Notes under the pieces: generated by a model
What the model was told of the DNA's origin: nothing
The model's database searches: none
Seen by the model: the letters and a program-made list of their open reading frames with translations, nothing else
Assembly (NCBI RefSeq): GCF_003314435.2
Contig: NZ_QNVY02000003.1
Span: 310,001-374,000, forward strand
Source: Flavobacterium petrolei
GTDB lineage: Bacteria; Bacteroidota; Bacteroidia; Flavobacteriales; Flavobacteriaceae
Length of the DNA stretch: 64,000 nt
Reading direction: 5' to 3'
Shown: in pieces, positions 1-8,661 of the stretch
Numbering within the stretch: the first letter of the stretch is position 1
Layout: every line of letters begins with the position of its first letter
Program-made: the position numbers and the translations under genes

Positions 1-1391
1 GCCAGGATAACGATGATATTGCACCGCCGGCAAGTCTAGAAATCCAAGATTTTATCTGGAAAGGAATGAATCAATATTATTTGTGGCAAGCGGATGTCCC
101 TAACTTATCTGACGACCGTTTTGCAGATCAAACAGCTTTAAACTCTTTTTTAAGAGGTTATCCAGTTCCTGAGGAATTATTTGATGCATTAAGAGTGAGT
201 TCCTCAATAGACAGATTCAGTTGGATTGTAGATGATTATTTAGAACTAGAAGGAAGCCTTCAAGGTACTACTAAAAATAATGGTGTCGATTTTGGTTTAA
301 GTTACAAACCTGGAAGTACAACCGAAATATTTGGTTACGTTAGATATATTATTGAAAATTCCGATGCTGCTACAAAAAACATCAAACGTGGTGATTTTTT
401 CACTGCTGTCAATGGAACGCAACTGACCGTTAGTAATTATCAATCCTTACTTTTTGGTTCAAATGAAAATTACACACTAAATCTTGCAGATTTTAACGGA
501 AATGCAATTGTTGGGAACGGAAAATCAGTTTCTCTTACAAAAACAGTATTAACTGAAAATCCAATTTTAGTCAATAAAGTAATTACTTCAGGTGCCCACA
601 AAATTGGATATCTTATGTATAATGGCTTTTACGCTAATTTTGACACACAATTAAATGATGCTTTTGGTCAATTAAAAACACAAGGAATTACCGAATTAGT
701 TTTAGATTTAAGATACAATGGTGGTGGTTCTGTGCAAACTGCAACACGATTAGCAAGTATGATTACCGGACAATTTACAGGGAAAGTCTTTGCTAAACAA
801 CAATGGAATAAAAAAATTAATGATTATTTCGAAGCTGAAAATCCGGATGCTTTGTACAACTATTTTACAGATAAGATAGGAAGCACAGCAATCAACAGTT
901 TGAACCTGACTAAAGTTTATATTCTTACTAGTGCAAGCTCAGCATCAGCAAGTGAATTAGTAATCAATGGATTAGAACCACATATCAACGTAATCCAAAT
1001 TGGAGATGTAACGGTGGGAAAAAATGTTGGATCAGTTACTCTTTATGATTCCCCTACTTTTGGTTCAGAAAACAGAAATCCTAAGCACAAATATGCCATG
1101 CAGCCAATTGTATTGAAAATTGTCAATTCCGTTGGTTTTGGAGATTATTTTAACGGATTGCAACCTGATTTTCTACAAAAAGAGACCATAAGTACCTATG
1201 GCATTCTTGGCGACGCTGCAGAACCTCTATTAAGCACAGCAATTGCAAAAATTACTGGAACTGGTAGAATGACTAAACAAAGCTTAGGAAAAGAATTTGA
1301 ATTTTTTACTGATGCAAAAGCAGCAAAAGGAATCCAAAATCAAATGTACATAGAGAAAGCACCGGAAGGACTTTTGAAAGCATTGGAATAA
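1..1391 (+). CDS. S41 family C-terminal processing peptidase, 5' end outside window
   Basis: The frame is open from base 3 to the stop, so the ATG at 66 is internal and the true start lies left of the window. The visible part has a degenerate PDZ-like segment (around bases 300-560, including a G-D-F-F motif) and then the S41 peptidase core: a serine in the S-A-S-A-S-E segment near 935-955 and a lysine in T-V-G-K-N-V-G near 1010-1030, the expected Ser/Lys dyad. Family members cleave proteins in the periplasm or at the cell surface. The Asp-rich stretch at the left edge resembles the linker that follows the lipobox of Bacteroidota surface lipoproteins, so a lipoprotein is likely but cannot be seen. 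The gene is convergent with the B12 receptor and they share a terminator. Confidence 0.9.
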   Translation, partial: QDNDDIAPPASLEIQDFIWKGMNQYYLWQADVPNLSDDRFADQTALNSFLRGYPVPEELFDALRVSSSIDRFSWIVDDYLELEGSLQGTTKNNGVDFGLSYKPGSTTEIFGYVRYIIENSDAATKNIKRGDFFTAVNGTQLTVSNYQSLLFGSNENYTLNLADFNGNAIVGNGKSVSLTKTVLTENPILVNKVITSGAHKIGYLMYNGFYANFDTQLNDAFGQLKTQGITELVLDLRYNGGGSVQTATRLASMITGQFTGKVFAKQQWNKKINDYFEAENPDALYNYFTDKIGSTAINSLNLTKVYILTSASSASASELVINGLEPHINVIQIGDVTVGKNVGSVTLYDSPTFGSENRNPKHKYAMQPIVLKIVNSVGFGDYFNGLQPDFLQKETISTYGILGDAAEPLLSTAIAKITGTGRMTKQSLGKEFEFFTDAKAAKGIQNQMYIEKAPEGLLKALE

Positions 1392-1411
1392 TAACAATAA
1401 CTCTTACAAAC

Positions 1412-1447
1412 AAAAAAAGGCTTTCATAACTGAAAGCCTTTTTTTAT
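1412..1447. terminator. Bidirectional Rho-independent terminator
   Basis: The stem AAGGCTTTC/GAAAGCCTT has a 6-base loop, with an A-run on the left and a T-run on the right. It lies between the convergent S41 peptidase and TonB receptor genes and can serve both. Confidence 0.85.
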
Positions 1448-1463
1448 TAATGGAAATTCCGAA

Positions 1464-3419
1464 TTACAATTTGATATTCATACCCAATTTAAAATTCCTT
1501 CCTAAAGTATTATACCCAACGTTTTCAACAAAATCAGCGTTCAAAATATTGCTAACCGCTCCAAAAACGGACAATCTATTTTTCACCAATTCATAACGAA
1601 CGGACGAATTTACTAACTGATACGAGTCTAAAACAATATTCTGTGTAGCAAAAGTAGCTCCGTCAAAAAAAGCATCATTTCTGCTGTCTACATATTGATA
1701 ATCTACATTAAAAAACAATCTTTCATTGATTTGAAAATCCAAAGCTGAATTCAACTTATGTTTCGGAATTAAGCGATCCAACGCTTTATCTACTTGAGTA
1801 AACGTATAATTTGAATTCCATTTGATTTTTTCGCTCAAAGCAAAAGATAATTCGGTTTCTACTCCTTTTGCTTTATTCATTCCGTCTATATTTATGTAGT
1901 TCGAATCGAAAGTTACAGGATTGAAATAAAATCCAATGAAATTAGTTTGCTCACGGTAAAAAGCAACAGCATTCAGTTTGATTTTTTTATCTAAAAAATG
2001 CGTCTCAAAACCTGCTTCCACAGTTCTATTTTTCTCCGGTGTCAAATCCGCATTTCCATATTCAGAATACAATTGGTACAAACTTGGCGTTACAAAAGCG
2101 GTGCTGTAAGAAGCCAAAATCTTCAATGGAACCGATTTAAAATCATAAGAAGGATTCACATTATAAACCAATTGATTTCCATATTGACTGTGAATATTCA
2201 ATCGCGCACCAGCATTCAGATTCAATCCAAAATCCGTGGAAAGAACTCCAGTAATGTAAGGATCAATCATATTGAATTTAGTAGCTTCCTTCAAAATTCC
2301 ACCAAAAGGAGTGATACTGTTCATATCATGAAACTGATATTGCGCTCCGGCAACAAGAAAAAACGATTCTGAAAATTCGTATTTATTAAAACCATCAACG
2401 TTGACACTTCGGGATTCATACTCTGAAAACCCTGGTTTATTGGAATAAAAATCGAAATCGTTGTACGTTCGAACAATTTTGTTAAAGCTGGAATTCAAAA
2501 CAAATTCCCCTTTAGAATATTTGTATTTTGGCAAAAAGCCAAAACGAAATTGTTCTGATTCAGTTGAATTTAAATTGGTATCATTTGCACCGGTATTATC
2601 AAACGATGCATCATAATCGGAACTTATTTTATCATAATTACCAAAGAAATCTAATGTCAATTTATCCGTTGCTTTATACCCTAACTTCGCCAGATAATTT
2701 ATTCTGGAAAAACGATCTTCTTCATAATTATCCGTAGAATTAACAGGAGCAATCTGTGACATTCCACTTATTTCAGTACTGTTCAACGACGCAAAATAAT
2801 TCACTTTATTCGCATTTCCGTTGACCGAAAAACCTTGATTATAATTCTGAGCGCTAGTTTTGTCAGTATTTGCGGTATTATTGGTTCCCACATTTACGTA
2901 TGCATTCCCTTCAATAGCTTTCTTACCTGATTTTTTCAAAGTAATATTAATTACTCCTGTTCCGGCACCTGAACCATACAACGTACTCGATGCACCTTTC
3001 ATAATTTCAACGCTTTCTACCTGCTCCACCGGAAGCAAACGCAAATCATACTCAAAACTAATTCCTGAAGCATCATTCATCGGAATTCCATCAATAAGAA
3101 TCAACACTTGATTGTTTTTTCCACCTCGAATGTAGTACCCTAAATTTTTTCCGGCAGCGCTTTGGTTCCCGTTAATTTCTACACCTGCAACAGAACTTAA
3201 GACATTTGCAAGGCTTTGTCCGGCTTTGTTTTTCAAATCCTCAGCAGTAATTTTAGTGATTACTTTTCCTGATTTTTCTTTTGCCAAAGCAAATTTGGAG
3301 TCGGAAACTACCACTTCTTTCAATTCATCCTGAGAGGAAATAGTTTCATTTTGTTGCGCAAAAGCACAGCTTGTCATTAGTACGCATAACGCACTAATAC
3401 GAACGATTTTTTTGTTCAT
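1464..3419 (-). CDS. btuB: TonB-dependent vitamin B12 outer-membrane receptor (BtuB-like)
   Basis: 651 aa. A signal peptide ends at A-F-A-Q (about residue 22). A TonB plug domain follows (about 45-160: V-I-T-K-I-T-A-E-D-L, N-Q-V-L-I-L-I-D-G-I-P-M, V-E-S-V-E-I-M-K-G), then a 22-strand type beta barrel ending in an aromatic/hydrophobic K-L-G-M-N-I-K-L. It imports a substrate across the outer membrane with TonB energy. The substrate call rests on context: a cobalamin riboswitch lies directly upstream and a BtuFCD-type transporter is divergent. There is no N-terminal carboxypeptidase-like domain, which fits a BtuB type rather than a SusC type. The riboswitch should repress it when B12 is plentiful. 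Confidence 0.9.
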   Translation of the reverse strand: MNKKIVRISALCVLMTSCAFAQQNETISSQDELKEVVVSDSKFALAKEKSGKVITKITAEDLKNKAGQSLANVLSSVAGVEINGNQSAAGKNLGYYIRGGKNNQVLILIDGIPMNDASGISFEYDLRLLPVEQVESVEIMKGASSTLYGSGAGTGVINITLKKSGKKAIEGNAYVNVGTNNTANTDKTSAQNYNQGFSVNGNANKVNYFASLNSTEISGMSQIAPVNSTDNYEEDRFSRINYLAKLGYKATDKLTLDFFGNYDKISSDYDASFDNTGANDTNLNSTESEQFRFGFLPKYKYSKGEFVLNSSFNKIVRTYNDFDFYSNKPGFSEYESRSVNVDGFNKYEFSESFFLVAGAQYQFHDMNSITPFGGILKEATKFNMIDPYITGVLSTDFGLNLNAGARLNIHSQYGNQLVYNVNPSYDFKSVPLKILASYSTAFVTPSLYQLYSEYGNADLTPEKNRTVEAGFETHFLDKKIKLNAVAFYREQTNFIGFYFNPVTFDSNYINIDGMNKAKGVETELSFALSEKIKWNSNYTFTQVDKALDRLIPKHKLNSALDFQINERLFFNVDYQYVDSRNDAFFDGATFATQNIVLDSYQLVNSSVRYELVKNRLSVFGAVSNILNADFVENVGYNTLGRNFKLGMNIKL

Positions 3420-3524
3420 TTTAATTAAACATTTAGTAACAGCAATTTTCTGTTACATGACTAAAAATGGGGAGAAAAGCATAGAATTACCCATACCCAA
3501 ACCTTTTTTCCCGAAAGTTTGATA

Positions 3525-3787
3525 CTCGATGTAATAGGCAGGTCTCCTGGCTTGCGTCTTGTTGTTTACCTTCCCATTCGCGTTGACAAACAGTGGTTTT
3601 GTAGATAACAACAAGCTTGATAGCTTACAGTTGCGGGTACAGCGTGAGATTTTTGAATTTGGATTTATGAAAATTGATAACAGATTTTAAATCTGAAATC
3701 AAAAATCGTTAATCAACAATTTTCAATCACTCTCTTCCCTTTTAATGCTGGTTTGAAAAAACAAAACAACAACCTCGTTACGGGTGC
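3525..3787 (-). promoter_or_regulatory. Cobalamin riboswitch
   Basis: Read on the minus strand, it holds the family's hallmarks in order: an A-AAGGGAAG box (about 3735-3745), GTACCCGCAACTGTAAGC (3640-3623) and the B12 box AGCCAGGAGACCTGCC (3552-3537). The btuB start is about 105 bases further on. Between the AAGGGAAG box and the CCCGCAACTG core there is an AT-rich hairpin insert of roughly 75-80 bases (about 3648-3725), far longer than the usual spacing there. Cobalamin binding in this class normally shuts down expression. Nothing like it precedes the divergent transporter genes. Confidence 0.93.
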
Positions 3788-3794
3788 AAATATA
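3787..3794 (-). promoter_or_regulatory. Putative -7 box of the riboswitch/btuB transcript
   Basis: TATATTTG on the minus strand fits the Bacteroidota TAnnTTTG element and sits just upstream of the riboswitch. No TTG is seen at the expected -33 distance, so this is tentative. Confidence 0.5.
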
Positions 3795-3822
3795 GCTTTA
3801 TGATTGGAATAAAAAATAAAAT

Positions 3823-3854
3823 TTGATTTTTAAAACGGATTAAATATACCTTTG
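3823..3854 (+). promoter_or_regulatory. Putative promoter of the btuF-btuC-btuD operon
   Basis: TTG (3823-3825), then 21 bases, then TACCTTTG (3847-3854), a good match to the Flavobacterium TTG-N17-23-TAnnTTTG promoter, 20 bases before the ATG. It is back-to-back with the btuB promoter. Confidence 0.6.
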
Positions 3855-3874
3855 CAGTTCTCGAAAAACATGTT

Positions 3875-5017
3875 ATGAAATCTTTTTTATTACCATTTAC
3901 GCTCTTTTTATTTGTAATTTCCATTGGTGGATGTAAACAAAATGACAAAACTCGTACTGCCAGAATTACAGCCTCTACTAATGAAATTCAATATGCCGAA
4001 GGATTAGAAATTTATAAATACCAAGGGTATTCTGTCGTAAAAGTTACCCGACCTTGGCCTGAAGCCAAAGAAAGTTTCACTTATGTTTTACAAGAAAAAA
4101 ACAGCATTATTCCCGACAGTTTGAAGCAGTTTTCCATCATTCCCGTGCCAATACAATCCATTGTTGTTACCTCAACCACGCATATTCCGGCTCTTGAAAT
4201 GTTAGGTGTAGAAAACACTTTAGTTGGTTTCCCAAACACTGATTACATTTCGTCTGAGAAAACCAGAAAACGCATTGATTCCGGAAATATTAGAGAAGTA
4301 GGAACGAACGAAACTCTAAATACCGAGGTTCTAATTGATATGGCTCCAAATGTCATTGTCAGTTTTGGTTTGAATGATAGTAATCCAACGCTTGATAATC
4401 TTCAAAAAAGTGGTTTGAAAGTACTTTTGAATGGCGATTGGGCTGAACAATCCCCACTTGGAAAAGCGGAATGGATTAAGTTTTTTGGAGCCTTATATGG
4501 ATTGGATTCCAAAGCAAATACCATCTTCTCTGAAATCGAAAAAGAATACACGAACACTTTGGCTTTAGCCAAAAAAGCAACATCAAAACCTACTGTTCTA
4601 AGCGGCGCCATGTTTCAAGATCAATGGTACGTGCCGCAAGGAGAGAGTTGGGCTTCGCTGTTTCTAAAAGATGCACAATCTAATTATTTATGGGCTGACA
4701 CGAAGGGAACAGGTAGTTTACCTTTACCATTTGAAAAAATTCTAGAGAAAGCGCAAAATGCTGAATATTGGATTGCTCCCGGAGATTTTTCTTCGTTGAA
4801 ACAAATGAGTGACAGCAATCCGCATTACAGTGAATTTGCCTCTTTTAAAAATAAAAAAGTATATTCGTACGGTATCAATAAAGGAGCTAAAGGTGGGATT
4901 TTATATTTTGAATGGTCTCCTACCCGACCTGATTGGGTTTTGAAAGATTTAATTACAATTTTTCATCCTGAATTGTTGCCCAATCATAAACTTTTTTTCT
5001 TTCAGAAATTAGAATAA
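3875..5017 (+). CDS. btuF: ABC transporter substrate-binding lipoprotein, BtuF-like
   Basis: 380 aa. The N-terminus is a lipoprotein signal with lipobox I-G-G-C (Cys20). The rest is the two-lobe periplasmic-binding fold of the TroA/BtuF/FhuD class, with A-L-E-M-L-G-V-E and later E-V-L-I-D-M-A-P-N-V-I-V marking the first lobe and hinge. It should capture cobalamin in the periplasm and pass it to the permease encoded next. The gene is first of a three-gene plus-strand operon divergent from the riboswitch-controlled receptor. A siderophore or haem substrate would give the same fold; the B12 call comes from the neighbour. Confidence 0.82.
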   Translation: MKSFLLPFTLFLFVISIGGCKQNDKTRTARITASTNEIQYAEGLEIYKYQGYSVVKVTRPWPEAKESFTYVLQEKNSIIPDSLKQFSIIPVPIQSIVVTSTTHIPALEMLGVENTLVGFPNTDYISSEKTRKRIDSGNIREVGTNETLNTEVLIDMAPNVIVSFGLNDSNPTLDNLQKSGLKVLLNGDWAEQSPLGKAEWIKFFGALYGLDSKANTIFSEIEKEYTNTLALAKKATSKPTVLSGAMFQDQWYVPQGESWASLFLKDAQSNYLWADTKGTGSLPLPFEKILEKAQNAEYWIAPGDFSSLKQMSDSNPHYSEFASFKNKKVYSYGINKGAKGGILYFEWSPTRPDWVLKDLITIFHPELLPNHKLFFFQKLE

Positions 5018-5018
5018 A

Positions 5019-6050
5019 TTGACTAAAACTAACCGAAATACAGTGCTTTTCATCATCCTAACCTTTGGGATGCTATTTTTATTTGTCATAAATATCAGTT
5101 TAGGTTCTGTTGCCATTCCTGTGAAAGAAGTGTTTAGGAGTCTAACTGGGGGAATTGCAAGTAAAGAAACCTGGGAATACATCCTTATCAACTATCGCTT
5201 ACCGAAAGCTATTGCTGCTATTCTTGTTGGAATGGGGTTATCCATAAGCGGCTTATTAATGCAAACACTGTTTAGAAATCCGCTGGCAGGACCTTATGTA
5301 TTAGGTTTGAGTTCTGGAGCCAGTTTAGGTGTTGCAACCGTTATTTTAGGCGCAGCGCTGTTACCGCCTTTTTTAGCAACACTTTTACTTTCTTCTTACG
5401 GAATTATTTTGGCCTCCAGTTTAGGAAGCTTCACCGTTTTGCTGGCTGTTTTAGCCGTTTCCCATCGATTACGGGACACTATGGCCATCTTAATTGTAGG
5501 CCTTATGTTTGGGAGTTTAACCAGTGCCATTGTTGGTACGCTGACGTATTTCAGCACCGCGGAACAGTTACAGAAATTCACATTCTGGTCACTCGGAAAT
5601 CTTGGTAATTTATCATGGACCTCCATTTCTCTTTTAACCATCTGCGTAGCAATTGGATTATTGCTCAGTTTATTTAGCATCAAGCCGTTGAACTCATTAC
5701 TTCTGGGTGAAAATTATGCCAAAAGTTTGGGGTTAAATTATAAAAAATCACGACTGATTATCATTTTTGCCACCAGTATTTTAGCTGGAAGCATCACTGC
5801 TTTTGCAGGTCCAATTGCTTTTATTGGATTAGCGGTTCCTCATATTGCAAAGCTAGTTTTTCAGACGAGCAATCACACAATTTTATTTTGGAGTACTATA
5901 CTTTTTGGGGCGATTATCATGCTCATTTGCGACAGTATTTCGCAACTTCCGGGCAGTGATTTGACGTTACCAATCAATGCCGTAACTTCTATTTTTGGAG
6001 CTCCGATTGTAATTTGGTTATTAATTAGGAAACGCAAAATGATGGGATAA
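5019..6050 (+). CDS. btuC: FecCD-family ABC transporter permease, BtuC-like
   Basis: 343 aa, about ten membrane helices. FecCD signatures include R-L-P-K-A-I-A-A-I-L-V-G near residue 60, G-L-L-M-Q-T-L-F-R-N-P-L-A-G-P near 85, and G-P-I-A-F-I-G-L-A-V-P-H near 265, the coupling region for the ATPase. A TTG start at 5019 lies one base after the preceding stop; the next in-frame ATG would remove the first 17 residues, so TTG is preferred. It forms the cobalamin channel of the inner membrane with the flanking genes. Confidence 0.85.
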   Translation: MTKTNRNTVLFIILTFGMLFLFVINISLGSVAIPVKEVFRSLTGGIASKETWEYILINYRLPKAIAAILVGMGLSISGLLMQTLFRNPLAGPYVLGLSSGASLGVATVILGAALLPPFLATLLLSSYGIILASSLGSFTVLLAVLAVSHRLRDTMAILIVGLMFGSLTSAIVGTLTYFSTAEQLQKFTFWSLGNLGNLSWTSISLLTICVAIGLLLSLFSIKPLNSLLLGENYAKSLGLNYKKSRLIIIFATSILAGSITAFAGPIAFIGLAVPHIAKLVFQTSNHTILFWSTILFGAIIMLICDSISQLPGSDLTLPINAVTSIFGAPIVIWLLIRKRKMMG

Positions 6051-6832
6051 TGGAAAATAAAATCATCTTACAGGGTTCACAAATCAGCATTGGTTATTCT
6101 CATAAAAAAGAAAAAACCATTGTTGCTTCCAACATTGATATTTGTTTAGAAAAAGGAAAACTTATTGCTTTAATCGGTGCCAACGGTATTGGTAAATCGA
6201 CGCTTTTGCGAACCATAACAGGCATTCAAAAACCAATTTCAGGAACTGTTTTACTCAATGGCCAAAACATTCAAGAAATAGACGCTTTGACATTGGCACA
6301 AAATCTAAGTGTGGTTCTCACCGAAAAATTGCCTCCAAGCAACTTGACTGTTTTTGAACTCATTGCTTTGGGAAGACAACCGTACACGAACTGGATTGGA
6401 AAATTAACTGCTGAAGATATCGCAAAAGTTAATGAAGCGATAGACTTGACTCAAATTAGTCATCTAGCTGCTAAAAGACATTACGAAATTAGCGACGGAC
6501 AATTACAAATAGTCTTAATTGCACGAGCTTTGGCGCAAGACACACCGTTAATTATTTTGGATGAACCCACAACTCACTTGGATTTGCTGCATAAAGTTGT
6601 ATTGTTTAAACTATTAAAAAAACTCACTCAGGAAACTCAAAAATGCATTTTATTCTCCACTCACGATATCGACATGGCGATACAATTGAGTGATGAAATG
6701 ATCATTATGACTCCCGAAAACATAGTTCAGGATCAACCGTGTAATTTGATTCTAAAAGGAACTTTTAATACGCTTTTTAAAGACGATCATATTATTTTTG
6801 ATGCGTCCAAAGGGAAATTTGTAATTTCTTAA
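6050..6832 (+). CDS. btuD: ABC transporter ATP-binding protein, BtuD-like
   Basis: 260 aa. Walker A is G-A-N-G-I-G-K-S-T (about residues 43-51), Walker B is L-I-I-L-D-E-P-T-T-H, and the switch His is in F-S-T-H-D. The ABC signature is degenerate (I-S-D-G-Q rather than L-S-G-G-Q), as in several FecE/BtuD relatives. Its ATG overlaps the permease stop (TAATG), indicating translational coupling. Its stop overlaps the stop of the convergent trmL by 4 bases. Confidence 0.87.
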   Translation: MENKIILQGSQISIGYSHKKEKTIVASNIDICLEKGKLIALIGANGIGKSTLLRTITGIQKPISGTVLLNGQNIQEIDALTLAQNLSVVLTEKLPPSNLTVFELIALGRQPYTNWIGKLTAEDIAKVNEAIDLTQISHLAAKRHYEISDGQLQIVLIARALAQDTPLIILDEPTTHLDLLHKVVLFKLLKKLTQETQKCILFSTHDIDMAIQLSDEMIIMTPENIVQDQPCNLILKGTFNTLFKDDHIIFDASKGKFVIS

Positions 6833-7284
6833 AGTTTCAATCCTATTTGTCGTTTTGCTTCGCCAATGACAAACGCTACCGAATTAGCGATATTAAAACT
6901 TCTTATCAACGGTGACATTGGAATGGTAAGATGATTGGGAAATTCATTTAAAACGACTTCGCTCAAACCCTTACTTTCTTTTCCAAAAACCAACCAATCT
7001 CCATCTTGAAAATCAGTCTCCAGATATGATTTTTTGGCATGGGAACTCATTAGAAAAACACGGGATAAATCAGGAATTTGAGACTTCCACTCCGATACAT
7101 TTTGATATTCGGTCACATCAAGATGCACCCAATAATCCAAACCGGAACGTTTCAGGTTTTTATCATTAATGACAAATCCAAAAGGATGAATCAAGTGCAA
7201 ACGACTTTCCGTACCCACGCACAATCGGCCAATATTTCCAGTATTATTTGGTATTTCGGGTTCTACTAAAACGATATTTAACAT
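6829..7284 (-). CDS. trmL: tRNA (cytidine/uridine-34 2'-O)-methyltransferase TrmL
   Basis: 151 aa, the usual length for this minimal SPOUT enzyme. It begins with the typical N-I-V-L-V-E-P-E-I-P-N-N-T-G-N-I-G-R. It has the knot motifs V-F-G-K-E-S-K-G-L and I-P-M-S-P-L-I-R-S-F-N-I-A-N-S-V-A near the C-terminus. It methylates the wobble ribose of certain leucine tRNAs using S-adenosylmethionine. It is followed by a pseudouridine synthase on the same strand, so the pair may be a small RNA modification unit. Confidence 0.93.
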   Translation of the reverse strand: MLNIVLVEPEIPNNTGNIGRLCVGTESRLHLIHPFGFVINDKNLKRSGLDYWVHLDVTEYQNVSEWKSQIPDLSRVFLMSSHAKKSYLETDFQDGDWLVFGKESKGLSEVVLNEFPNHLTIPMSPLIRSFNIANSVAFVIGEAKRQIGLKL

Positions 7285-7340
7285 TTTATACTTTATTAAA
7301 AGATTGAAAAATTAAAAGATTAAAAAATTCATATAATCCT

Positions 7341-7916
7341 TTAAATTTCTATTTGAAAATTTTCTACTTCAATTACTTCTCCAGCCTGTAAATCATTGAG
7401 ATGTACATTTCCTATTCGAACACGAACCAAGCGCAACGTAGGAAAACCAACAGCAGCGGTCATTTTTCGGACTTGACGAAACTTCCCTTCATTCACCGTA
7501 ATCGAAGCCCAAGAGGTTGGACCGTGACGTTCATCCCGAATTTTTTTACCTCTGGCACCAAAAGCTGGAATTTCGTGTATTAAAGAAGATTTACAGGGTT
7601 TTGTGATATACTTGGTTCCGTTAAAACCTATTTCAACTCCTTTTTGCAATTCATCAATCGCATTCTGATGGATAATGCCATCGACTTGAACATAATATTC
7701 TTTATCGACTTTTTTACTTCTAATGATTTCGCTCATCATTCCATCTGTGGTCAACAACAATAATCCTTCGGAATCTTCGTCAAGGCGGCCTATCGCCATC
7801 GTTCCTTTGGGAAAATCATGCAATTCACCAAGTAATTTCTTTTTTCGTTTCAGCTCATAAATGAACTGACTTAAATAACCGTAAGGCTTGTGGATGATGA
7901 AGTGCGAATGGGACAT
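7341..7916 (-). CDS. RsuA/RluE-family pseudouridine synthase
   Basis: 191 aa with no S4 domain at the N-terminus, the short form seen in RluE-like 23S rRNA synthases. The catalytic Asp46 is in G-R-L-D-E-D-S-E-G-L-L. The end of the domain shows the typical R-Q-V-R-K-M-T-A-A-V-G-F-P-T-L-R-L-V-R. It probably isomerises one uridine in 23S rRNA; RluE is the closest guess, RluB or RluF the alternatives. It lies upstream of trmL on the same strand, 56 bases away. Confidence 0.88.
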   Translation of the reverse strand: MSHSHFIIHKPYGYLSQFIYELKRKKKLLGELHDFPKGTMAIGRLDEDSEGLLLLTTDGMMSEIIRSKKVDKEYYVQVDGIIHQNAIDELQKGVEIGFNGTKYITKPCKSSLIHEIPAFGARGKKIRDERHGPTSWASITVNEGKFRQVRKMTAAVGFPTLRLVRVRIGNVHLNDLQAGEVIEVENFQIEI

Positions 7917-8084
7917 TGTATTTGTTTTAAAGATGGCAAAGATAGTTTTGTTTTCGCTGGATTTAAAACTGTCAAACCATACATTTATTAGTGTAAACCA
8001 AAAGCTATGTTAAAAATTCGATTATTCAACATTAATGGCGTAATATTATGGGAGTTATTAGTAATAATTTTAAAATTACAGCAT

Positions 8085-8450
8085 ATGGAAAACAATGATT
8101 TAGGTTCAAAAAAGACAAATAACAAGCAAAATACAAACGAAGGATTTAGCGGTCAGAATCTAGCCCAAAATACGAATCCTGAAGTATCACATTTAAAATC
8201 AGAAGTAGAAACTGATGCTCATGGAGATCAAAAAATTGTCAAAAGAGCACGTAATATTGATGGAACTTTAGAACAAAATGAGGACAGCACTCCTAAAAAT
8301 TTAAGTTCTGATACGGCGAATGTTCCTGAAGAACAGGCGAAAAAGATGGTAGAAAACAAAGATCATAACTCGGATATTACTCCAAATCGATATCCTAACG
8401 AACATCCTGATAATAAGGAAGACCGAGGGAACATAAAACTGGATGAATAA
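8085..8450 (+). CDS. Small hydrophilic protein of unknown function
   Basis: 121 aa from the ATG at 8085. A longer frame starts at 8007, but its first 26 residues are a hydrophobic, poorly coded stretch, so the internal start is preferred. The protein is almost wholly polar (Asn, Lys, Glu, Asp, Gln), with no cysteine, no membrane segment and no recognisable domain. It looks intrinsically disordered, like small stress-related hydrophilic proteins of Flavobacterium, but that is inference. It stands alone between a divergent gene and its own terminator. Confidence 0.65.
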   Translation: MENNDLGSKKTNNKQNTNEGFSGQNLAQNTNPEVSHLKSEVETDAHGDQKIVKRARNIDGTLEQNEDSTPKNLSSDTANVPEEQAKKMVENKDHNSDITPNRYPNEHPDNKEDRGNIKLDE

Positions 8451-8463
8451 GAATTCAATCTAT

Positions 8464-8511
8464 TTAAAAGGCCAATATGAAAACTAATTCATATTGGCCT
8501 TTTTTTTTATT
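8464..8511 (+). terminator. Rho-independent terminator
   Basis: AAAGGCCAATATGAA pairs with TTCATATTGGCCTTT around a 6-base loop and is followed by a run of nine T. It directly follows the small hydrophilic protein gene. Confidence 0.9.
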
Positions 8512-8661
8512 TACAGATCACCAAAACACACAAATTAAAAGAACAATTAATACCTAAAGCCTCCAAATTTATAAATACTAAAACTTCCATTACTATTTTG
8601 CTTTCTAAAAGGAAACCAAAAAACTTTTGTTTATTTTTACAACCTTACAAAAACAAATTCT

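Noticed and set aside
7301..7330. Repeated AAAAGATT/AAAAATT runs between the pseudouridine synthase and trmL genes
   Set aside because: Low-complexity AT-rich sequence; no conserved unit or structure.
8007..8084. Longer start for the small hydrophilic protein gene
   Set aside because: The first 26 residues are hydrophobic and irregular and do not fit the rest; the ATG at 8085 gives a uniform protein.
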